A stretch of 64,000 nt of DNA from Pelagibius sp. Alg239-R121 (GTDB taxonomy: Bacteria > Pseudomonadota > Alphaproteobacteria > Kiloniellales > Kiloniellaceae), in the NCBI RefSeq assembly GCF_947331435.1, contig NZ_CAMZOF010000009.1:186001-250000 (forward strand), written 5' to 3'. The translations under genes were made by a program, and so were the position numbers. The notes under the pieces were generated by a model. That model saw only the letters and a program-made list of their open reading frames with translations, made no database searches and was not told the DNA's origin. Positions 50,688 to 60,335 of the stretch are shown here, one piece after another. The number at the start of each line of letters is the position of its first letter. Position 1 is the stretch's first letter.

Positions 50688-52199
50688 ATGACAATGGTGC
50701 GACGGCACAGATTTATCACATTCTTTCTTCGTTATCCGAAGAGCATGTTCCTGACATACCTTGTCGTCGCGGCGGCAATCCTTGCGTTTGTTATGGTTCA
50801 AGGCGGCCAGTACATCCGCAGCGAGGTGGCTGTGGGGATGGCATCAAGCTATTCCAATGCCATTACGACCTTCCGGGAGTACTACTCGTCGGTTGTCATC
50901 AAGCAGGCGAAGGATGCCGGTCTGATGGCCTCTCATCGCTATCATGATGAGAGAGATACGATCCCTATTCCCGCCACGCTCGCCATCGAGTTAGGGGATG
51001 AGATTTCTTCGCGAACCGGAGAGGCGGGCTTTCGATTTTACAGTGACTACCCTTTTGCGAATCGTATCGAAGGGGGCCCTAACGATCAATTCGAACGCGC
51101 AGCGCTGAATGCTCTGCGCAGCGGGAAGCTCGATCATTTTGCCCAGGTCGGCGTTGTAGATGGTCGCGATACCCTGCGGTACGCAGTCGCCATAACAATG
51201 AAGCAGAGCTGTGTCGAATGCCATAACAGCCACGAAGAAAGCCCGAAAACCGATTGGGTCGTGGGTGACATAAGAGGTGTCCAGAGCGTGGCTCTCGCCC
51301 TATCGCCCTTGGATCCGATTGGTAACTCCGGTTATTTCCTTATGCTGTTGGGGACCGTCGGTGGTGTCTTACTGTTTTTTGGTCTGCTCTATGTGAAAAC
51401 GCAGCGCTTTGTTCGCGCAGAACAGATGCTTGCTGACCGCCAGGAGGCTGAAAAACGTCTCCTAGCAAAGGAAAAGTTGGCTGCCGAACAAGCCAACGAG
51501 ACTAAGACAGTCTTTATCGGTAACGTCAGTCACGAACTAAGAACACCATTGAACGCGATCATCGGGTTTTCCGAAATGATCAAAACCCAGGCATTAGGGC
51601 CGATCGAAAGAACCAAGTACGTCGAGTACGCGGCCGATATTCATCAGAGCGGCCAGCATCTTCTCTCCCTGATCAACGATCTTCTCGATATGAATAAGAT
51701 CGAAGCCGGCAAATTCGAGCTGCATCCGCAGGAAGTCAACATCGACAAGTTGACGATTGAATGCTGTGACCTGATCCGTGGTCAAGCTGAACAGGCAAAC
51801 ATTGCACTCAAGCGGGAGGTTGATCCTAACCTTCCAGCGATCGAGAGCGATCCTCGGGTGATCAAACAGATCGTTCTCAATATGCTGTCGAATGCGGTCA
51901 AGTTTACGCCTGAGGACGGATTGGTCACGCTCCGGATCTCTCAGGATGAAGCGCAACAGGTGGTGATCGAAGTGAAAGACACCGGGATTGGCATCGCGCG
52001 TGAAGACCTGGAAAAGATCATGAAACCCTTCGGTCAAATCCGAACCGGTCTGTCGGAGAAATACCAGGGGTCCGGCCTCGGTCTGCCGCTGATCGCCGAA
52101 TTCACCAAGCTACTGGGCGGTAGCTTCCATCTGCAATCGGAACCGGGAGAGGGGACGCAGATCAGAATTTCACTCGCACCCGGCTCACTCGCCAGCTGA
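50688..52199 (+). CDS. Sensor histidine kinase with DUF3365 (haem-c-like) periplasmic domain
   Basis: A membrane sensor kinase of about 503 residues. Two transmembrane segments (LTYLVVAAAILAFVMV; YFLMLLGTVGGVLLFFGLL) enclose a periplasmic DUF3365/Tll0287-type domain of about 170 residues with a CVECH haem-c motif (Cys about 175 and 178, His 179). After a coiled coil come the H-box SHELRTPLNAIIGFSEM, N-box LNMLSNAVKF, DTGIGI and GSGLGLPL. A redox, gas or haem signal is likely. No response regulator or HAMP domain is seen. The ribosome site is weak; starts at 50679 (TTG), 50688 and 50694 are all possible. Confidence 0.87.
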   Translation: MTMVRRHRFITFFLRYPKSMFLTYLVVAAAILAFVMVQGGQYIRSEVAVGMASSYSNAITTFREYYSSVVIKQAKDAGLMASHRYHDERDTIPIPATLAIELGDEISSRTGEAGFRFYSDYPFANRIEGGPNDQFERAALNALRSGKLDHFAQVGVVDGRDTLRYAVAITMKQSCVECHNSHEESPKTDWVVGDIRGVQSVALALSPLDPIGNSGYFLMLLGTVGGVLLFFGLLYVKTQRFVRAEQMLADRQEAEKRLLAKEKLAAEQANETKTVFIGNVSHELRTPLNAIIGFSEMIKTQALGPIERTKYVEYAADIHQSGQHLLSLINDLLDMNKIEAGKFELHPQEVNIDKLTIECCDLIRGQAEQANIALKREVDPNLPAIESDPRVIKQIVLNMLSNAVKFTPEDGLVTLRISQDEAQQVVIEVKDTGIGIAREDLEKIMKPFGQIRTGLSEKYQGSGLGLPLIAEFTKLLGGSFHLQSEPGEGTQIRISLAPGSLAS

Positions 52200-52224
52200 C
52201 GGCGAATGGACGAGTTGTCCCGTA

Positions 52225-52986
52225 CTATGTTTTTTGCGGCAGTTTTCGTAAGACCGGATCAATGAGCGTAGCCGGCAGCACAGCCAGCATCCAGACGACC
52301 GCATACAGTCTGAAGGGAAAGACGATACGTGGACGATTTTTCGCCAATCCGCGTTGAATGATTTGCGCTGCGCGATCCCCGTCCATCAACAGTGGCATCG
52401 GAAAGTTGTTTACCGCAGTCATGCGACTGCGGACGAAGCCGGGACAGATCACCGATATCCCGATACCCTGTGCAAATAGCTCGCCGCGTAAACTCTCTCC
52501 CCACAGACGTACCGCGGCCTTGCTCGCACAGTAGGCCGGTGCGCCGGGAAACCCTTTAAAGGCGGCGAGTGAAGACATGATGGCAACTTGCCCGGTTTTT
52601 CGCGGTTTCATGAGCTCAATTGCCGGTAGGACGGTGTTGAAAACGCCATCGACGTTGACCGCCATGATCCGGCGGGCCTGTTCGGCGGTCTCTCCGCCGC
52701 TTCCAGTGCCTGCCGAAATGCCGGCGTTGGCGATAACGAGATCAAGAGGGGCAGTTTCGTCGATCCGTTTCATCCAGAAAGAAAGGCGGTCACACTCTTG
52801 AACGTCTATGAGTTCCGTCAATACCTTTGCACCCTGATCCCGGCAGTCGGCAGCCACTTGTTCGAGACGATCCTTGTCGCGCCCAGTGAGTGCAAGATGG
52901 ACGCTGGGCGCTGCATAGCAGTTTGCGAGCGCTTCGCCGATTCCACTGGACGCACCGGTTATCAGTATTGAATTGGGGGCTTGCAT
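52225..52986 (-). CDS. Short-chain dehydrogenase/reductase
   Basis: A 253-residue SDR: ITGASSGIGEALA (about 8-20), NAG in VIANAGISAG, Ser in AIMSSLAAFKG and YCASK. The C-terminus has a hydrophobic stretch (FRLYAVVWMLAVLPATLIDPVL), suggesting membrane association, as in SDRs acting on lipids. The substrate is unknown. It is convergent with the sensor kinase and divergent from yicC. Confidence 0.88.
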   Translation of the reverse strand: MQAPNSILITGASSGIGEALANCYAAPSVHLALTGRDKDRLEQVAADCRDQGAKVLTELIDVQECDRLSFWMKRIDETAPLDLVIANAGISAGTGSGGETAEQARRIMAVNVDGVFNTVLPAIELMKPRKTGQVAIMSSLAAFKGFPGAPAYCASKAAVRLWGESLRGELFAQGIGISVICPGFVRSRMTAVNNFPMPLLMDGDRAAQIIQRGLAKNRPRIVFPFRLYAVVWMLAVLPATLIDPVLRKLPQKT

Positions 52987-53081
52987 GCGGTTCTCGCTTG
53001 TTTGGTGCGATGTTGTTGTCGACCACCGCCGCGTATATAAAGGCTGCGCATTGAAGTTAAATCATTATTGAGGCCTGCCGA

Positions 53082-53984
53082 GTGTCTGAAAATACAGGTG
53101 TTCTGTCCAGCATGACGGGCTTTTCCCGCAAGGACGGTGGTGACGGGTCAGCGACTTGGTCCTGGGAGATTAAAAGCGTCAATGGCCGCAATCTCGATCT
53201 TCGCTGCAGATTGGCAAACGGTTATGAGGATCTTGATCCTATCATCCGTACGGCGATGTCCGAGTCTTTTGCTCGTGGAAACTTTCAGCTGAATCTGACA
53301 CTCGACCATGCCAAGCAGACGACGAGTTTCCAAGTCAACCGCGAGGTCTTGGCCCAACTCAAAGAGGTCATTGGCGAGCTGGAGTGTGAAATTCCCAGTG
53401 CGCCGGCACGGCTTGATGGCCTTTTGGGCCTGCGTGGAGTGATCGAGACCGTTGAGGATGTCGAGACTGAGGAGCAGGTTCAGGCTCGAAAGCAGATCAT
53501 CAGGGAGGACTTGATGTCTGCCATTTCCGGGTTGCGCGATGCGCGGCGGGAAGAGGGGCAGCGGCTCGATGGTGTTGTTCGCCGTATGTTGACGCACATT
53601 GCCGAACTTATTGACACTGCAACGGGACTAGCAACGGTTCAGCCGGATGCCTTGCGGACGCGGCTGCGCGAGCAGGTCGCGGCGTTGCTGGAAGCTTCAC
53701 CGGCTTTGCCGGAAGAACGGCTTGCGCAGGAAGCGGCATTGCTGATCACGAAAGCAGATATTCGCGAAGAACTTGACCGTTTGCGATCGCACGTGGAGGC
53801 AGCGCAGGAGCTACTGGACCAGGCTGGTCCTTGCGGCCGGCGCCTGGATTTTCTTTGTCAGGAATTTAACCGGGAAGCGAATACCCTTTGTTCGAAATCG
53901 TCAGACGTGGAGCTGACGAGAATAGGCCTTGAGCTCAAGGCGACAATTGAGCAGTTCCGCGAACAGATTCAGAATTTGGAATAG
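53082..53984 (+). CDS. yicC: YicC family endoribonuclease
   Basis: A 300-residue member of the YicC family, whose Escherichia coli member is a metal-dependent endoribonuclease. N-terminal SSMTGFSRKDG and SVNGRNLDLRCRLANGYEDLD, and the C-terminal GRRLDFLCQEFNREANTLCSKSSD are the conserved ends. It starts with GTG at 53082. gmk follows after four bases, the same pairing as in many bacteria. Confidence 0.93.
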   Translation: MSENTGVLSSMTGFSRKDGGDGSATWSWEIKSVNGRNLDLRCRLANGYEDLDPIIRTAMSESFARGNFQLNLTLDHAKQTTSFQVNREVLAQLKEVIGELECEIPSAPARLDGLLGLRGVIETVEDVETEEQVQARKQIIREDLMSAISGLRDARREEGQRLDGVVRRMLTHIAELIDTATGLATVQPDALRTRLREQVAALLEASPALPEERLAQEAALLITKADIREELDRLRSHVEAAQELLDQAGPCGRRLDFLCQEFNREANTLCSKSSDVELTRIGLELKATIEQFREQIQNLE

Positions 53985-53988
53985 CAGT

Positions 53989-54639
53989 ATGAGCCGGGCC
54001 GCGATGAAGCATGGTGATATCAAACGCCGGGGACTTATGTTGGTGTTCTCCTCGCCTTCAGGTGCGGGAAAAACAACGATCTCGCGAAAACTGTTGGAAA
54101 AAGACGATAACCTGGAGCTTTCCATATCGGCGACCACGCGGCCGCGCAGGCCGGGTGAAGTGAACGGACAGGATTACTTCTTCGTTTCGTCCGAGCAGTT
54201 CGAGGCCATGGTTGCACGTGGCGAGTTGCTGGAACATGCACAGGTATTCGATCATCGCTATGGGACACCCCGCGACCCGGTTGAAAAGGCTCTGCAAGGG
54301 GGTAGGGACGTCTTGTTCGATATCGACTGGCAAGGCACCCAGCAAGTTGCTGACAAGGCGCCCAGGGACTTGGTCCGCGTGTTTGTCCTGCCACCTTCGA
54401 CGCAGGAGCTGGAGCGCCGCCTTTACGCGCGTGCGCGTGATCCCGAAGATGTGGTTCGCAGCCGGATGGCGAAGGCAGCCGACGAACTCAGCCATTGGGC
54501 CGAGTACGACTACATCATCGTCAATCACGATATCGACCAGAGCCTATCGGACGTCCAATCTATCCTGCATGCCGAGCGTCTTCGGCGTGAACGCCGTGTT
54601 GGCCTTAGAGACTTTGTGGAAACACTGCGTTCGCCCTGA
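53989..54639 (+). CDS. gmk: Guanylate kinase
   Basis: Phosphorylates GMP to GDP with ATP (216 residues), the step after GuaA. P-loop FSSPSGAGKTTISRK (about 19-33), the GMP-binding STTRxPRxGE-type motif SATTRPRRPGEVNGQDYFF, and DIDWQGTQQV. The frame is open back into yicC; ATG 53989, just after the yicC stop, is the best start, with ATG 54004 an alternative. Confidence 0.95.
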   Translation: MSRAAMKHGDIKRRGLMLVFSSPSGAGKTTISRKLLEKDDNLELSISATTRPRRPGEVNGQDYFFVSSEQFEAMVARGELLEHAQVFDHRYGTPRDPVEKALQGGRDVLFDIDWQGTQQVADKAPRDLVRVFVLPPSTQELERRLYARARDPEDVVRSRMAKAADELSHWAEYDYIIVNHDIDQSLSDVQSILHAERLRRERRVGLRDFVETLRSP

Positions 54640-54695
54640 ATATTGCGATCCGCAATGCTGCCGATGCTTCAGGGGAACGCCGGTCTTGTAGCCGT

Positions 54696-55583
54696 TTAGA
54701 CCTTGAGACTTCCATGATCCAAGGCGCGCGCAAGGGCACAAAAATTCTCGACGGAAAGTTCCTCGGCACGTTTCGTCCCTTCGATCCCGCACTGTGCGAG
54801 TAGGCCGGTGACGTCCTGCGAAGCGCTTTTCAGACTCTGTCTGAGCATCTTTCGGCGCTGGCCAAACGCCGCAGCTGTAATGCGCTCCAGACTGGGCATC
54901 TGCGCCGGTGCAAGAGGCACTGTTCTCGGTGTGAGGCTCACGATGGTGGAGATGACCTTCGGCGGCGGCGTGAAGGCTTGCTTCGGAACATCGAACACCA
55001 GATCGATCTCGCACAACCACTGCGCAAGGATGGAGAGGCGCCCATATTCCTTGGCCCGCGGGATCGCCGCGAGACGCTCTGCCACTTCCTTTTGAAACAT
55101 CAGTGTCAAACGCGTCAGGGCTCCGGCATCTTTATCCAGAAGGGTCAGCCATTGAATGAGCAGGGCGGTCGAGACATTGTAGGGCAGGTTTGCCACGATC
55201 TGACGCGGCGCCTCGCCGAGTTGGCTGAGATCAATTTCCAACGCATCGCCGGCAATCAGTTCAAGACGGCCGGGGTAGGCGTCGGCAACCTCTTGGAGAG
55301 CGTCGAGGCACCGGCGATCTTTCTCGATCGCAATAACTTTGCGGGCGCCTTCATCCAGAAGCCCCCTGGTCAATCCGCCGGGACCGGGGCCGATTTCGAT
55401 TACAGTTCCCTGACTCAGCGGTGCCGCGGCTCTGGCGATACGGCGTGTCAGATTGAGATCGAGCAGAAAGTGTTGCCCAAGAGCTTTGCGCGCCCCCAAA
55501 CCGTGTTTAGCGATGGTTTCACGCAAGGGCGGAAGAGCGGTCGAAGGCCTCCCTGAGCTTTCTGCTGTCGGTGGTGAGGGCAT
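54696..55583 (-). CDS. rsmA: 16S rRNA dimethyladenosine transferase RsmA (KsgA)
   Basis: Dimethylates A1518 and A1519 of 16S rRNA near the end of 30S assembly. The 295-residue protein has [10 protein letters not shown], the SAM motif [15 protein letters not shown] (about 62-76) and the catalytic [13 protein letters not shown]. It follows surA by 63 bases on the same strand. In many proteobacteria pdxA lies between them; here it does not. Confidence 0.96.
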   Translation of the reverse strand: MPSPPTAESSGRPSTALPPLRETIAKHGLGARKALGQHFLLDLNLTRRIARAAAPLSQGTVIEIGPGPGGLTRGLLDEGARKVIAIEKDRRCLDALQEVADAYPGRLELIAGDALEIDLSQLGEAPRQIVANLPYNVSTALLIQWLTLLDKDAGALTRLTLMFQKEVAERLAAIPRAKEYGRLSILAQWLCEIDLVFDVPKQAFTPPPKVISTIVSLTPRTVPLAPAQMPSLERITAAAFGQRRKMLRQSLKSASQDVTGLLAQCGIEGTKRAEELSVENFCALARALDHGSLKV

Positions 55584-55646
55584 GGCCGCGGAATCCTGTA
55601 GTTTAAGGCGCGACCAGTTGCCCGGTTTGGCCCCGGTCGTCGGCGA

Positions 55647-56897
55647 TTATATTCGGATATCCACGTTGGCCGTCCGGCGCAGATCCTGCAGGTAACGCTG
55701 TGCGAGGACGTCGAGGCGCTGGTTGGTCAGTGTCGTCACGATCCGCGCCCGATCCACGCCTTGATCGCTGCCGGTTCGGCTGCAGACCAGCAGGACCGAG
55801 ATACCGCCGGACACCTGAACCGGTTGACTTGCTTCGCCTGTTGCCAGGTTCTGAACGGCGGTGCGTAGTTCGGCCGGCAATTCACTGGTTTTTACGGTTC
55901 CGAGGTCGCCGGACCCTGGGCTGCCGATTGCGGCTGCCACATCGTCGACGGCTTCGCAGCTGGTCAACTGCGCCCGGGCACCAGCCGCGCGCGCGCGTGC
56001 ACCCTCAATCTGCTCTGACGTAGGCGTTGCGGGCAGCGCGAAGAGAACTTGTTTCAGGTTCAGCGTTTCCTCCTGACCTGCCTGCCGCTGTTCCAGGAAA
56101 TTCAGGAGATAAAAGCCAGTGGTTGTTTGAATCGGGCCGACAACGCTGTTCGGAGCAGCCGACGCCAGAGCCTGATCAAGCTCTGGCTGCAATTCGCCTT
56201 GGGCAACCCAGCCAAGGTCACCCCCGAGCGACGCGCTCGCAGACTGGGAGAATTCCCGTGCAAGGGTGCCGAAGTTCGCGCCTTCACGAAGACGATTGAG
56301 CAGACGGAGGGCATTTTCCCTAACTTCCGCCTCACGCTGTGCGTTTTCGACCGCAAGGAAAATTTCACCGACACGCCGTTGAGCGGAATTTACGCCGGTT
56401 GCCACCCGGTCGACGACTTCCTGAACTTCTTCGTCGGAAATGTTGACAGATGGACGGAGGCGGCGGGCGACAACAATCGACCAAGCGATTTGAGCTCGGA
56501 TCTGGTCCGAGATGGTGGAGGCAAGCACGCCTTTTCGACGAAGAAAGCTGACAAACTGATCCCGGCTCATCTTGTTCTGACGAGCCAGGTCTGCCAAAGC
56601 GGCTTCGACCTGGTTGTCGGCGACGGAAATTTCCAGTCGCTGCGCTTCCTGCATCTGGAGGCGTTCGTCGACCAGACGTCGTAGAACCTGCGGGATCAAA
56701 CGACGGCGGGTCTCCGGCCCGTCCTTTTGGCGGGTCGCGAGCAGAGTCAGGCGTGCACGTTGGGTTAGATCGAGGATCGAGATGACCTCGTCGTTGACGA
56801 CTGCTGCCGGGCGCAGCATATCCTGCGCAGCCGCTGTCATTCCGCTCGCAAGCAAGAGGAGGAGCGCGAGTGAAAGTCTCAGTCGGAAAAACTTCAT
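55647..56897 (-). CDS. surA: Periplasmic chaperone/peptidyl-prolyl isomerase SurA
   Basis: A periplasmic chaperone for outer-membrane proteins, about 416 residues. Signal peptide FRLRLSLALLLLLASGMTAAAQ, then the SurA N-domain (VVNDEVISILDLTQRARL), a parvulin-type PPIase region (SQSASASLGGDLGWVAQGELQPELDQAL; about 205-300) and a second, degenerate PPIase-like part. ATG 56897 places the signal peptide at the N-terminus; ATG 56927 adds ten residues. Neither has a strong ribosome site. It is downstream of lptD. Confidence 0.92.
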   Translation of the reverse strand: MKFFRLRLSLALLLLLASGMTAAAQDMLRPAAVVNDEVISILDLTQRARLTLLATRQKDGPETRRRLIPQVLRRLVDERLQMQEAQRLEISVADNQVEAALADLARQNKMSRDQFVSFLRRKGVLASTISDQIRAQIAWSIVVARRLRPSVNISDEEVQEVVDRVATGVNSAQRRVGEIFLAVENAQREAEVRENALRLLNRLREGANFGTLAREFSQSASASLGGDLGWVAQGELQPELDQALASAAPNSVVGPIQTTTGFYLLNFLEQRQAGQEETLNLKQVLFALPATPTSEQIEGARARAAGARAQLTSCEAVDDVAAAIGSPGSGDLGTVKTSELPAELRTAVQNLATGEASQPVQVSGGISVLLVCSRTGSDQGVDRARIVTTLTNQRLDVLAQRYLQDLRRTANVDIRI

Positions 56898-56964
56898 TAC
56901 GTCAATGCCGCTGTAAGCCATGTCCATCGATATACATCATAAATTCAGCTAACTACAGGTCTCA

Positions 56965-56995
56965 ACGGTCCCGAATGCGTGACATTCAGAACCGT
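56965..56995 (-). other. Long hairpin between lptD and surA
   Basis: In the minus-strand RNA, 13 consecutive pairs form (ACGGUUCUGAAUG with CAUUCGGGACCGU, two of them G-U) around a 5-base loop. The G-U pairs become mismatches on the other strand, so it is shaped for the lptD-surA transcript. No T-run follows; mRNA-end protection or attenuation is likely. Confidence 0.55.
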
Positions 56996-57013
56996 CTTTG
57001 GTTTTCGATGAAC

Positions 57014-59218
57014 CTAGTTGGTCGAAAATTCGCCTAAGTGTTTGAAAACAAACCGTACTGCGAAGGTATCTTCCGGCTCGATATCTCGATCGGTAAAGAA
57101 GGTCCGCTCTGCGATACCCTCAATCAGGAAGCACTCATCCTGATACGTTAGGCCAACCCTTGTTTCCAGCGAACTTTTGTCCTGAATATCGCGGCGATGG
57201 GACGCGAATGTCGACCAGTATTCGCTCAGTTGAGATCTTACACTTACAGTTAGCTCTTCCCGGTCGTCGAACTCGTCGACTTCTCCGGTATTGTTAAGAA
57301 ATAGATAGTTGACGCCGAACCTTAGCAAAGGCGGGCCAACCCTGAGGCTGACTTCGCTACGTTGCGCGTCGAGAGTTTCTTCATCGAGTCTGAAGCGATA
57401 AAGAAGATCGACTTCGTCAATCGGGTTGATCCGGATCCGCCCGACATAATCGGAAAGATTGTTCGCCAGGCCCGAATTTTCGCTGAAGTTGTTGTTTTCT
57501 TTTAAGGCGTAGCTCTGACCTACGAAGGCCTCACTGGATCCCGACTCATGAAACAGCGTCCATTTCAGACCGTAGTTGACCCTGCTTCCTGAGTCGACAC
57601 GATCCAGACCTGCAAACCGGTTCAAACTGAAGAGGTTGGTATCGTCGAACTCAAAGTCCCTGCTGTCTTCATTGGGGATTTCACCAGGATTGGAACCGTT
57701 TGGCGCGGCAATGACCTGAACAACCGGTTCGATGACCTGACTGAAAGTATCGTCGTTACGTACCCAGGGATAGCGCCATTCGGCGGCCAGTTGAGGGAAG
57801 ACGCGACCCGTGAAGCCATCAAACGTTGAGCCGGTGGGATTGACCTCGTTGCTGTTGGGATCGACGCCGTTGACCCAATAGCCATCCGCCTGAACTTGCG
57901 CGGTGAACTTGTAACTGTCGCCCAGGGGAGAAATAAAGGGCAGATCCCAACCGCCGATGATTGATGCCCGACGGCTATCCCTGCCTTCGCTGCGAGTCAA
58001 GGCCAGCAAATTTGCGTCCAGTCGAACGACACTGTCGGCAATCAGGGGTTCGCTGATGAAGTTGTAATCCGCCATGGGCAGGATAATGGGCGATTCGTCG
58101 TTGACGTCACTTTGCCGGAGCCCCTGAAAGGCGAAGCTGTTCACAGCGGCATAGTTGCGCCCTCTGAATCCCTCGACAAATGCGCGGCTGGTGAGGGTTC
58201 GCTCCGATCCAAAGTCATAGAGACGCAGGTAGGTGTCGTCGCTGCTGCGATTGGCATCGAAACCCCATCGCCAGGTTTCGTCGATATCGAACCGCCCCTC
58301 TGCATCAATATGGCCACGAAACCGGTCTTCCGCGGTTTGACCGCCACGGTCTTCCCGATCGGCAATCGTGGCGCTGCCGCTAACGTCAATGAAACCATTG
58401 GTAAACAGGTGCCGGTACTGGGCTGCTGCAACCGCGTTCTGTTCGGTGGTGAAGATCGGCGCAATCGTAAGATCTTGATTCGAATCAATGTTCCAGAAAT
58501 ACGGAACCTGAGCTGTAAAACCGAGAGAATCGGAATTGCGGAAGGTCGGCGCCAGGAAACCACTTTTCTTTTTAACGGTTGGGTCCGGATGTGACAGATA
58601 CGGGCTGTAGGCAACTGGAATGCCGAAAAATTCCATCCGGGCGTCGTAGTAGCGGATTTCCTGTTCCGCCTGATCGTGGATCACCCTATCGGCCTTGAGC
58701 TGCCATAGGGGCGCCTTGGAAGGGTCGTCTTTACAGAGATTACAGGGACTGAATATCGCCTTGCTGAGAACGGTGCGGTTGCCTCCGGTACGCTGTCCCG
58801 TCACGGCTGCGAGGCGGCTGCGGTCCGACAATAAGACCCGAATGTCGCGGATAAAACCTTCGCTAAGGTCTTTGGACAGCTCGAGATATTCAGCGAAGAC
58901 GACGTCTCCGGTTGGTTCCAGCAGGGCCACGTTGCCCGTAGCCGTAACGACGTTGGTATTGATATTGTAGGAAACGGCATCTGCCTTGACGATCCGGTCG
59001 CCTTGAGAAATTTCGACGTTACCCGAAGCCGTTACGATGTTCAGTTCCTGATCGAAGGTAACCTGATCGGCGCTGATCAAAGCTGGCGTGTCTCTGTCGA
59101 ATGAATCCACCGAAACCTGTGCCGTGGCGGGCTGGGCAAACGACAAAAAGACAGCGGTTACGGCTAACGCCAGTTTCCACCCGGTGATGTACCCCCCAAC
59201 AGCCACTAGCCTATCCAT
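57014..59218 (-). CDS. lptD: LPS assembly outer membrane protein LptD
   Basis: Outer-membrane barrel that, with LptE, inserts lipopolysaccharide (about 734 residues). After the signal peptide (WKLALAVTAVFLSFAQPATAQ) is the OstA jellyroll domain (ALISADQVTFDQELNIVTASGNVEI), then the barrel with FSPCNLCKDD and GIPVAYSPYLSHPDPTVKKKSGFL motifs. The last residue pattern (VRFVFKHLGEFST) suits a beta-barrel end. It overlaps lptG. GTG 59245, ATG 59218 and GTG 59206 are possible starts; spacing to GGAGG is poor for all. Confidence 0.93.
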   Translation of the reverse strand: MDRLVAVGGYITGWKLALAVTAVFLSFAQPATAQVSVDSFDRDTPALISADQVTFDQELNIVTASGNVEISQGDRIVKADAVSYNINTNVVTATGNVALLEPTGDVVFAEYLELSKDLSEGFIRDIRVLLSDRSRLAAVTGQRTGGNRTVLSKAIFSPCNLCKDDPSKAPLWQLKADRVIHDQAEQEIRYYDARMEFFGIPVAYSPYLSHPDPTVKKKSGFLAPTFRNSDSLGFTAQVPYFWNIDSNQDLTIAPIFTTEQNAVAAAQYRHLFTNGFIDVSGSATIADREDRGGQTAEDRFRGHIDAEGRFDIDETWRWGFDANRSSDDTYLRLYDFGSERTLTSRAFVEGFRGRNYAAVNSFAFQGLRQSDVNDESPIILPMADYNFISEPLIADSVVRLDANLLALTRSEGRDSRRASIIGGWDLPFISPLGDSYKFTAQVQADGYWVNGVDPNSNEVNPTGSTFDGFTGRVFPQLAAEWRYPWVRNDDTFSQVIEPVVQVIAAPNGSNPGEIPNEDSRDFEFDDTNLFSLNRFAGLDRVDSGSRVNYGLKWTLFHESGSSEAFVGQSYALKENNNFSENSGLANNLSDYVGRIRINPIDEVDLLYRFRLDEETLDAQRSEVSLRVGPPLLRFGVNYLFLNNTGEVDEFDDREELTVSVRSQLSEYWSTFASHRRDIQDKSSLETRVGLTYQDECFLIEGIAERTFFTDRDIEPEDTFAVRFVFKHLGEFSTN

Positions 59219-60335
59219 CCTCCAGGTGCAAGAGAGCTGCGACACCGAACATCATGCTCACGCCTGAAGGCAGCCAGGCTGCCAGAACGACAGGAATTTT
59301 CCCTGACAGACCGAGTGTGAAGACGAAATTGGAAATAAAGTAGAATAGAAACCCCGTCAGAACACCGCCGAGCAGTACCAGGCCAACCCGGCCCCGGCGC
59401 TGAGGCCTGAGTGAGAAGCTTGCCGCCAGGAGGATCATGGCAATCAACAGAAAAGGAGTCGCCAGCAGCCGATGAAATTGGAGTTCATGACGCACCGCTG
59501 AGAAGCCCGCTTCCTCCATCAGCGCGATGAAACTGGGGAGACTCCAGAACGAGATTGTCTGAGGATCGGCAAGGCTTTCCTGGATTTTCTCGATCGTCAG
59601 ATCGGTATTGATTTCGACAGTATCAAAGAATTCCGCCGGCACGCCGGGACTGGTTTTCCATGCATTGAAAAGGACCCAACGTCCTTCTCTCAACTCTGCC
59701 GATTTGGCGTCGATCCGTCCGGCAAAGCGATCGTTGGTCTCGTAATTGAACACGATCACGTGGTTCAGGATCATGCTTTCGGGAGTAACAGATACCGCAT
59801 GTATGACGGATTGACCTGTTTCTCCGGGTTGCCTCAGCCAGAGGCCGGTTTTGGAGATTGCGAAGGTCGAACTGGACTTGCCTTTAAAAGTGCTTTCAAG
59901 AGCTTCGTAGCGGCTGAGTAAAATCGACGCCAGCGGATTGAGTAACGCAGTGGTGGCGGCCCCCAGCAGGAAACCGGCGATGAGCACGGGAAGAAGAAAT
60001 TGCCACACCGAAACACCCGCTGAACGGGTGACGACCAGTTCGTGCGATCTGGTGAGGCGCCAGAATGTGGCCAAGCCTGCGAACAGGGCAGTAAAGGGCA
60101 TAACCTCTTGGGCCAGATAGGGCAGCTTCATAAACGCGAGCTGCAGCATGGTGCCGAGATCTGCACCTTTGCCCGAAACCCTGTCAATGACATCGACAAC
60201 GGTGATCAGAAGGATGACGGCCGCCAGACCGAAGAAGAACATCATGAAGAGGTTCAGGTATTGGCGCCCTATGTACCAAAGGAGCGTTGGCGACAACCTC
60301 ATAGCCCGCGGTGAAGACATTGCGTTGCTGGTCAT
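59211..60335 (-). CDS. lptG: LPS export ABC permease LptG
   Basis: Inner-membrane permease subunit of the LptB2FG transporter, 374 residues, with six predicted helices and a periplasmic jellyroll. N-terminal LLWYIGRQYLNLFMMFFFGLA, FMKLPYLAQEVMPFTALFAGL and TRSHELVVTRSAGVSVWQFL are typical. The frame runs open to 60518, but ATG 60335 overlaps the lptF stop by ATGA and has AGGA upstream. The ATPase gene lptB is not in the window. Confidence 0.93.
   Translation of the reverse strand: MTSNAMSSPRAMRLSPTLLWYIGRQYLNLFMMFFFGLAAVILLITVVDVIDRVSGKGADLGTMLQLAFMKLPYLAQEVMPFTALFAGLATFWRLTRSHELVVTRSAGVSVWQFLLPVLIAGFLLGAATTALLNPLASILLSRYEALESTFKGKSSSTFAISKTGLWLRQPGETGQSVIHAVSVTPESMILNHVIVFNYETNDRFAGRIDAKSAELREGRWVLFNAWKTSPGVPAEFFDTVEINTDLTIEKIQESLADPQTISFWSLPSFIALMEEAGFSAVRHELQFHRLLATPFLLIAMILLAASFSLRPQRRGRVGLVLLGGVLTGFLFYFISNFVFTLGLSGKIPVVLAAWLPSGVSMMFGVAALLHLEDG

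Noticed and set aside
54642-54656. ATTGCG-ATC-CGCAAT hairpin between gmk and rsmA
   Set aside because: Only six pairs, three-base loop and no T-tract; expected by chance at this composition.
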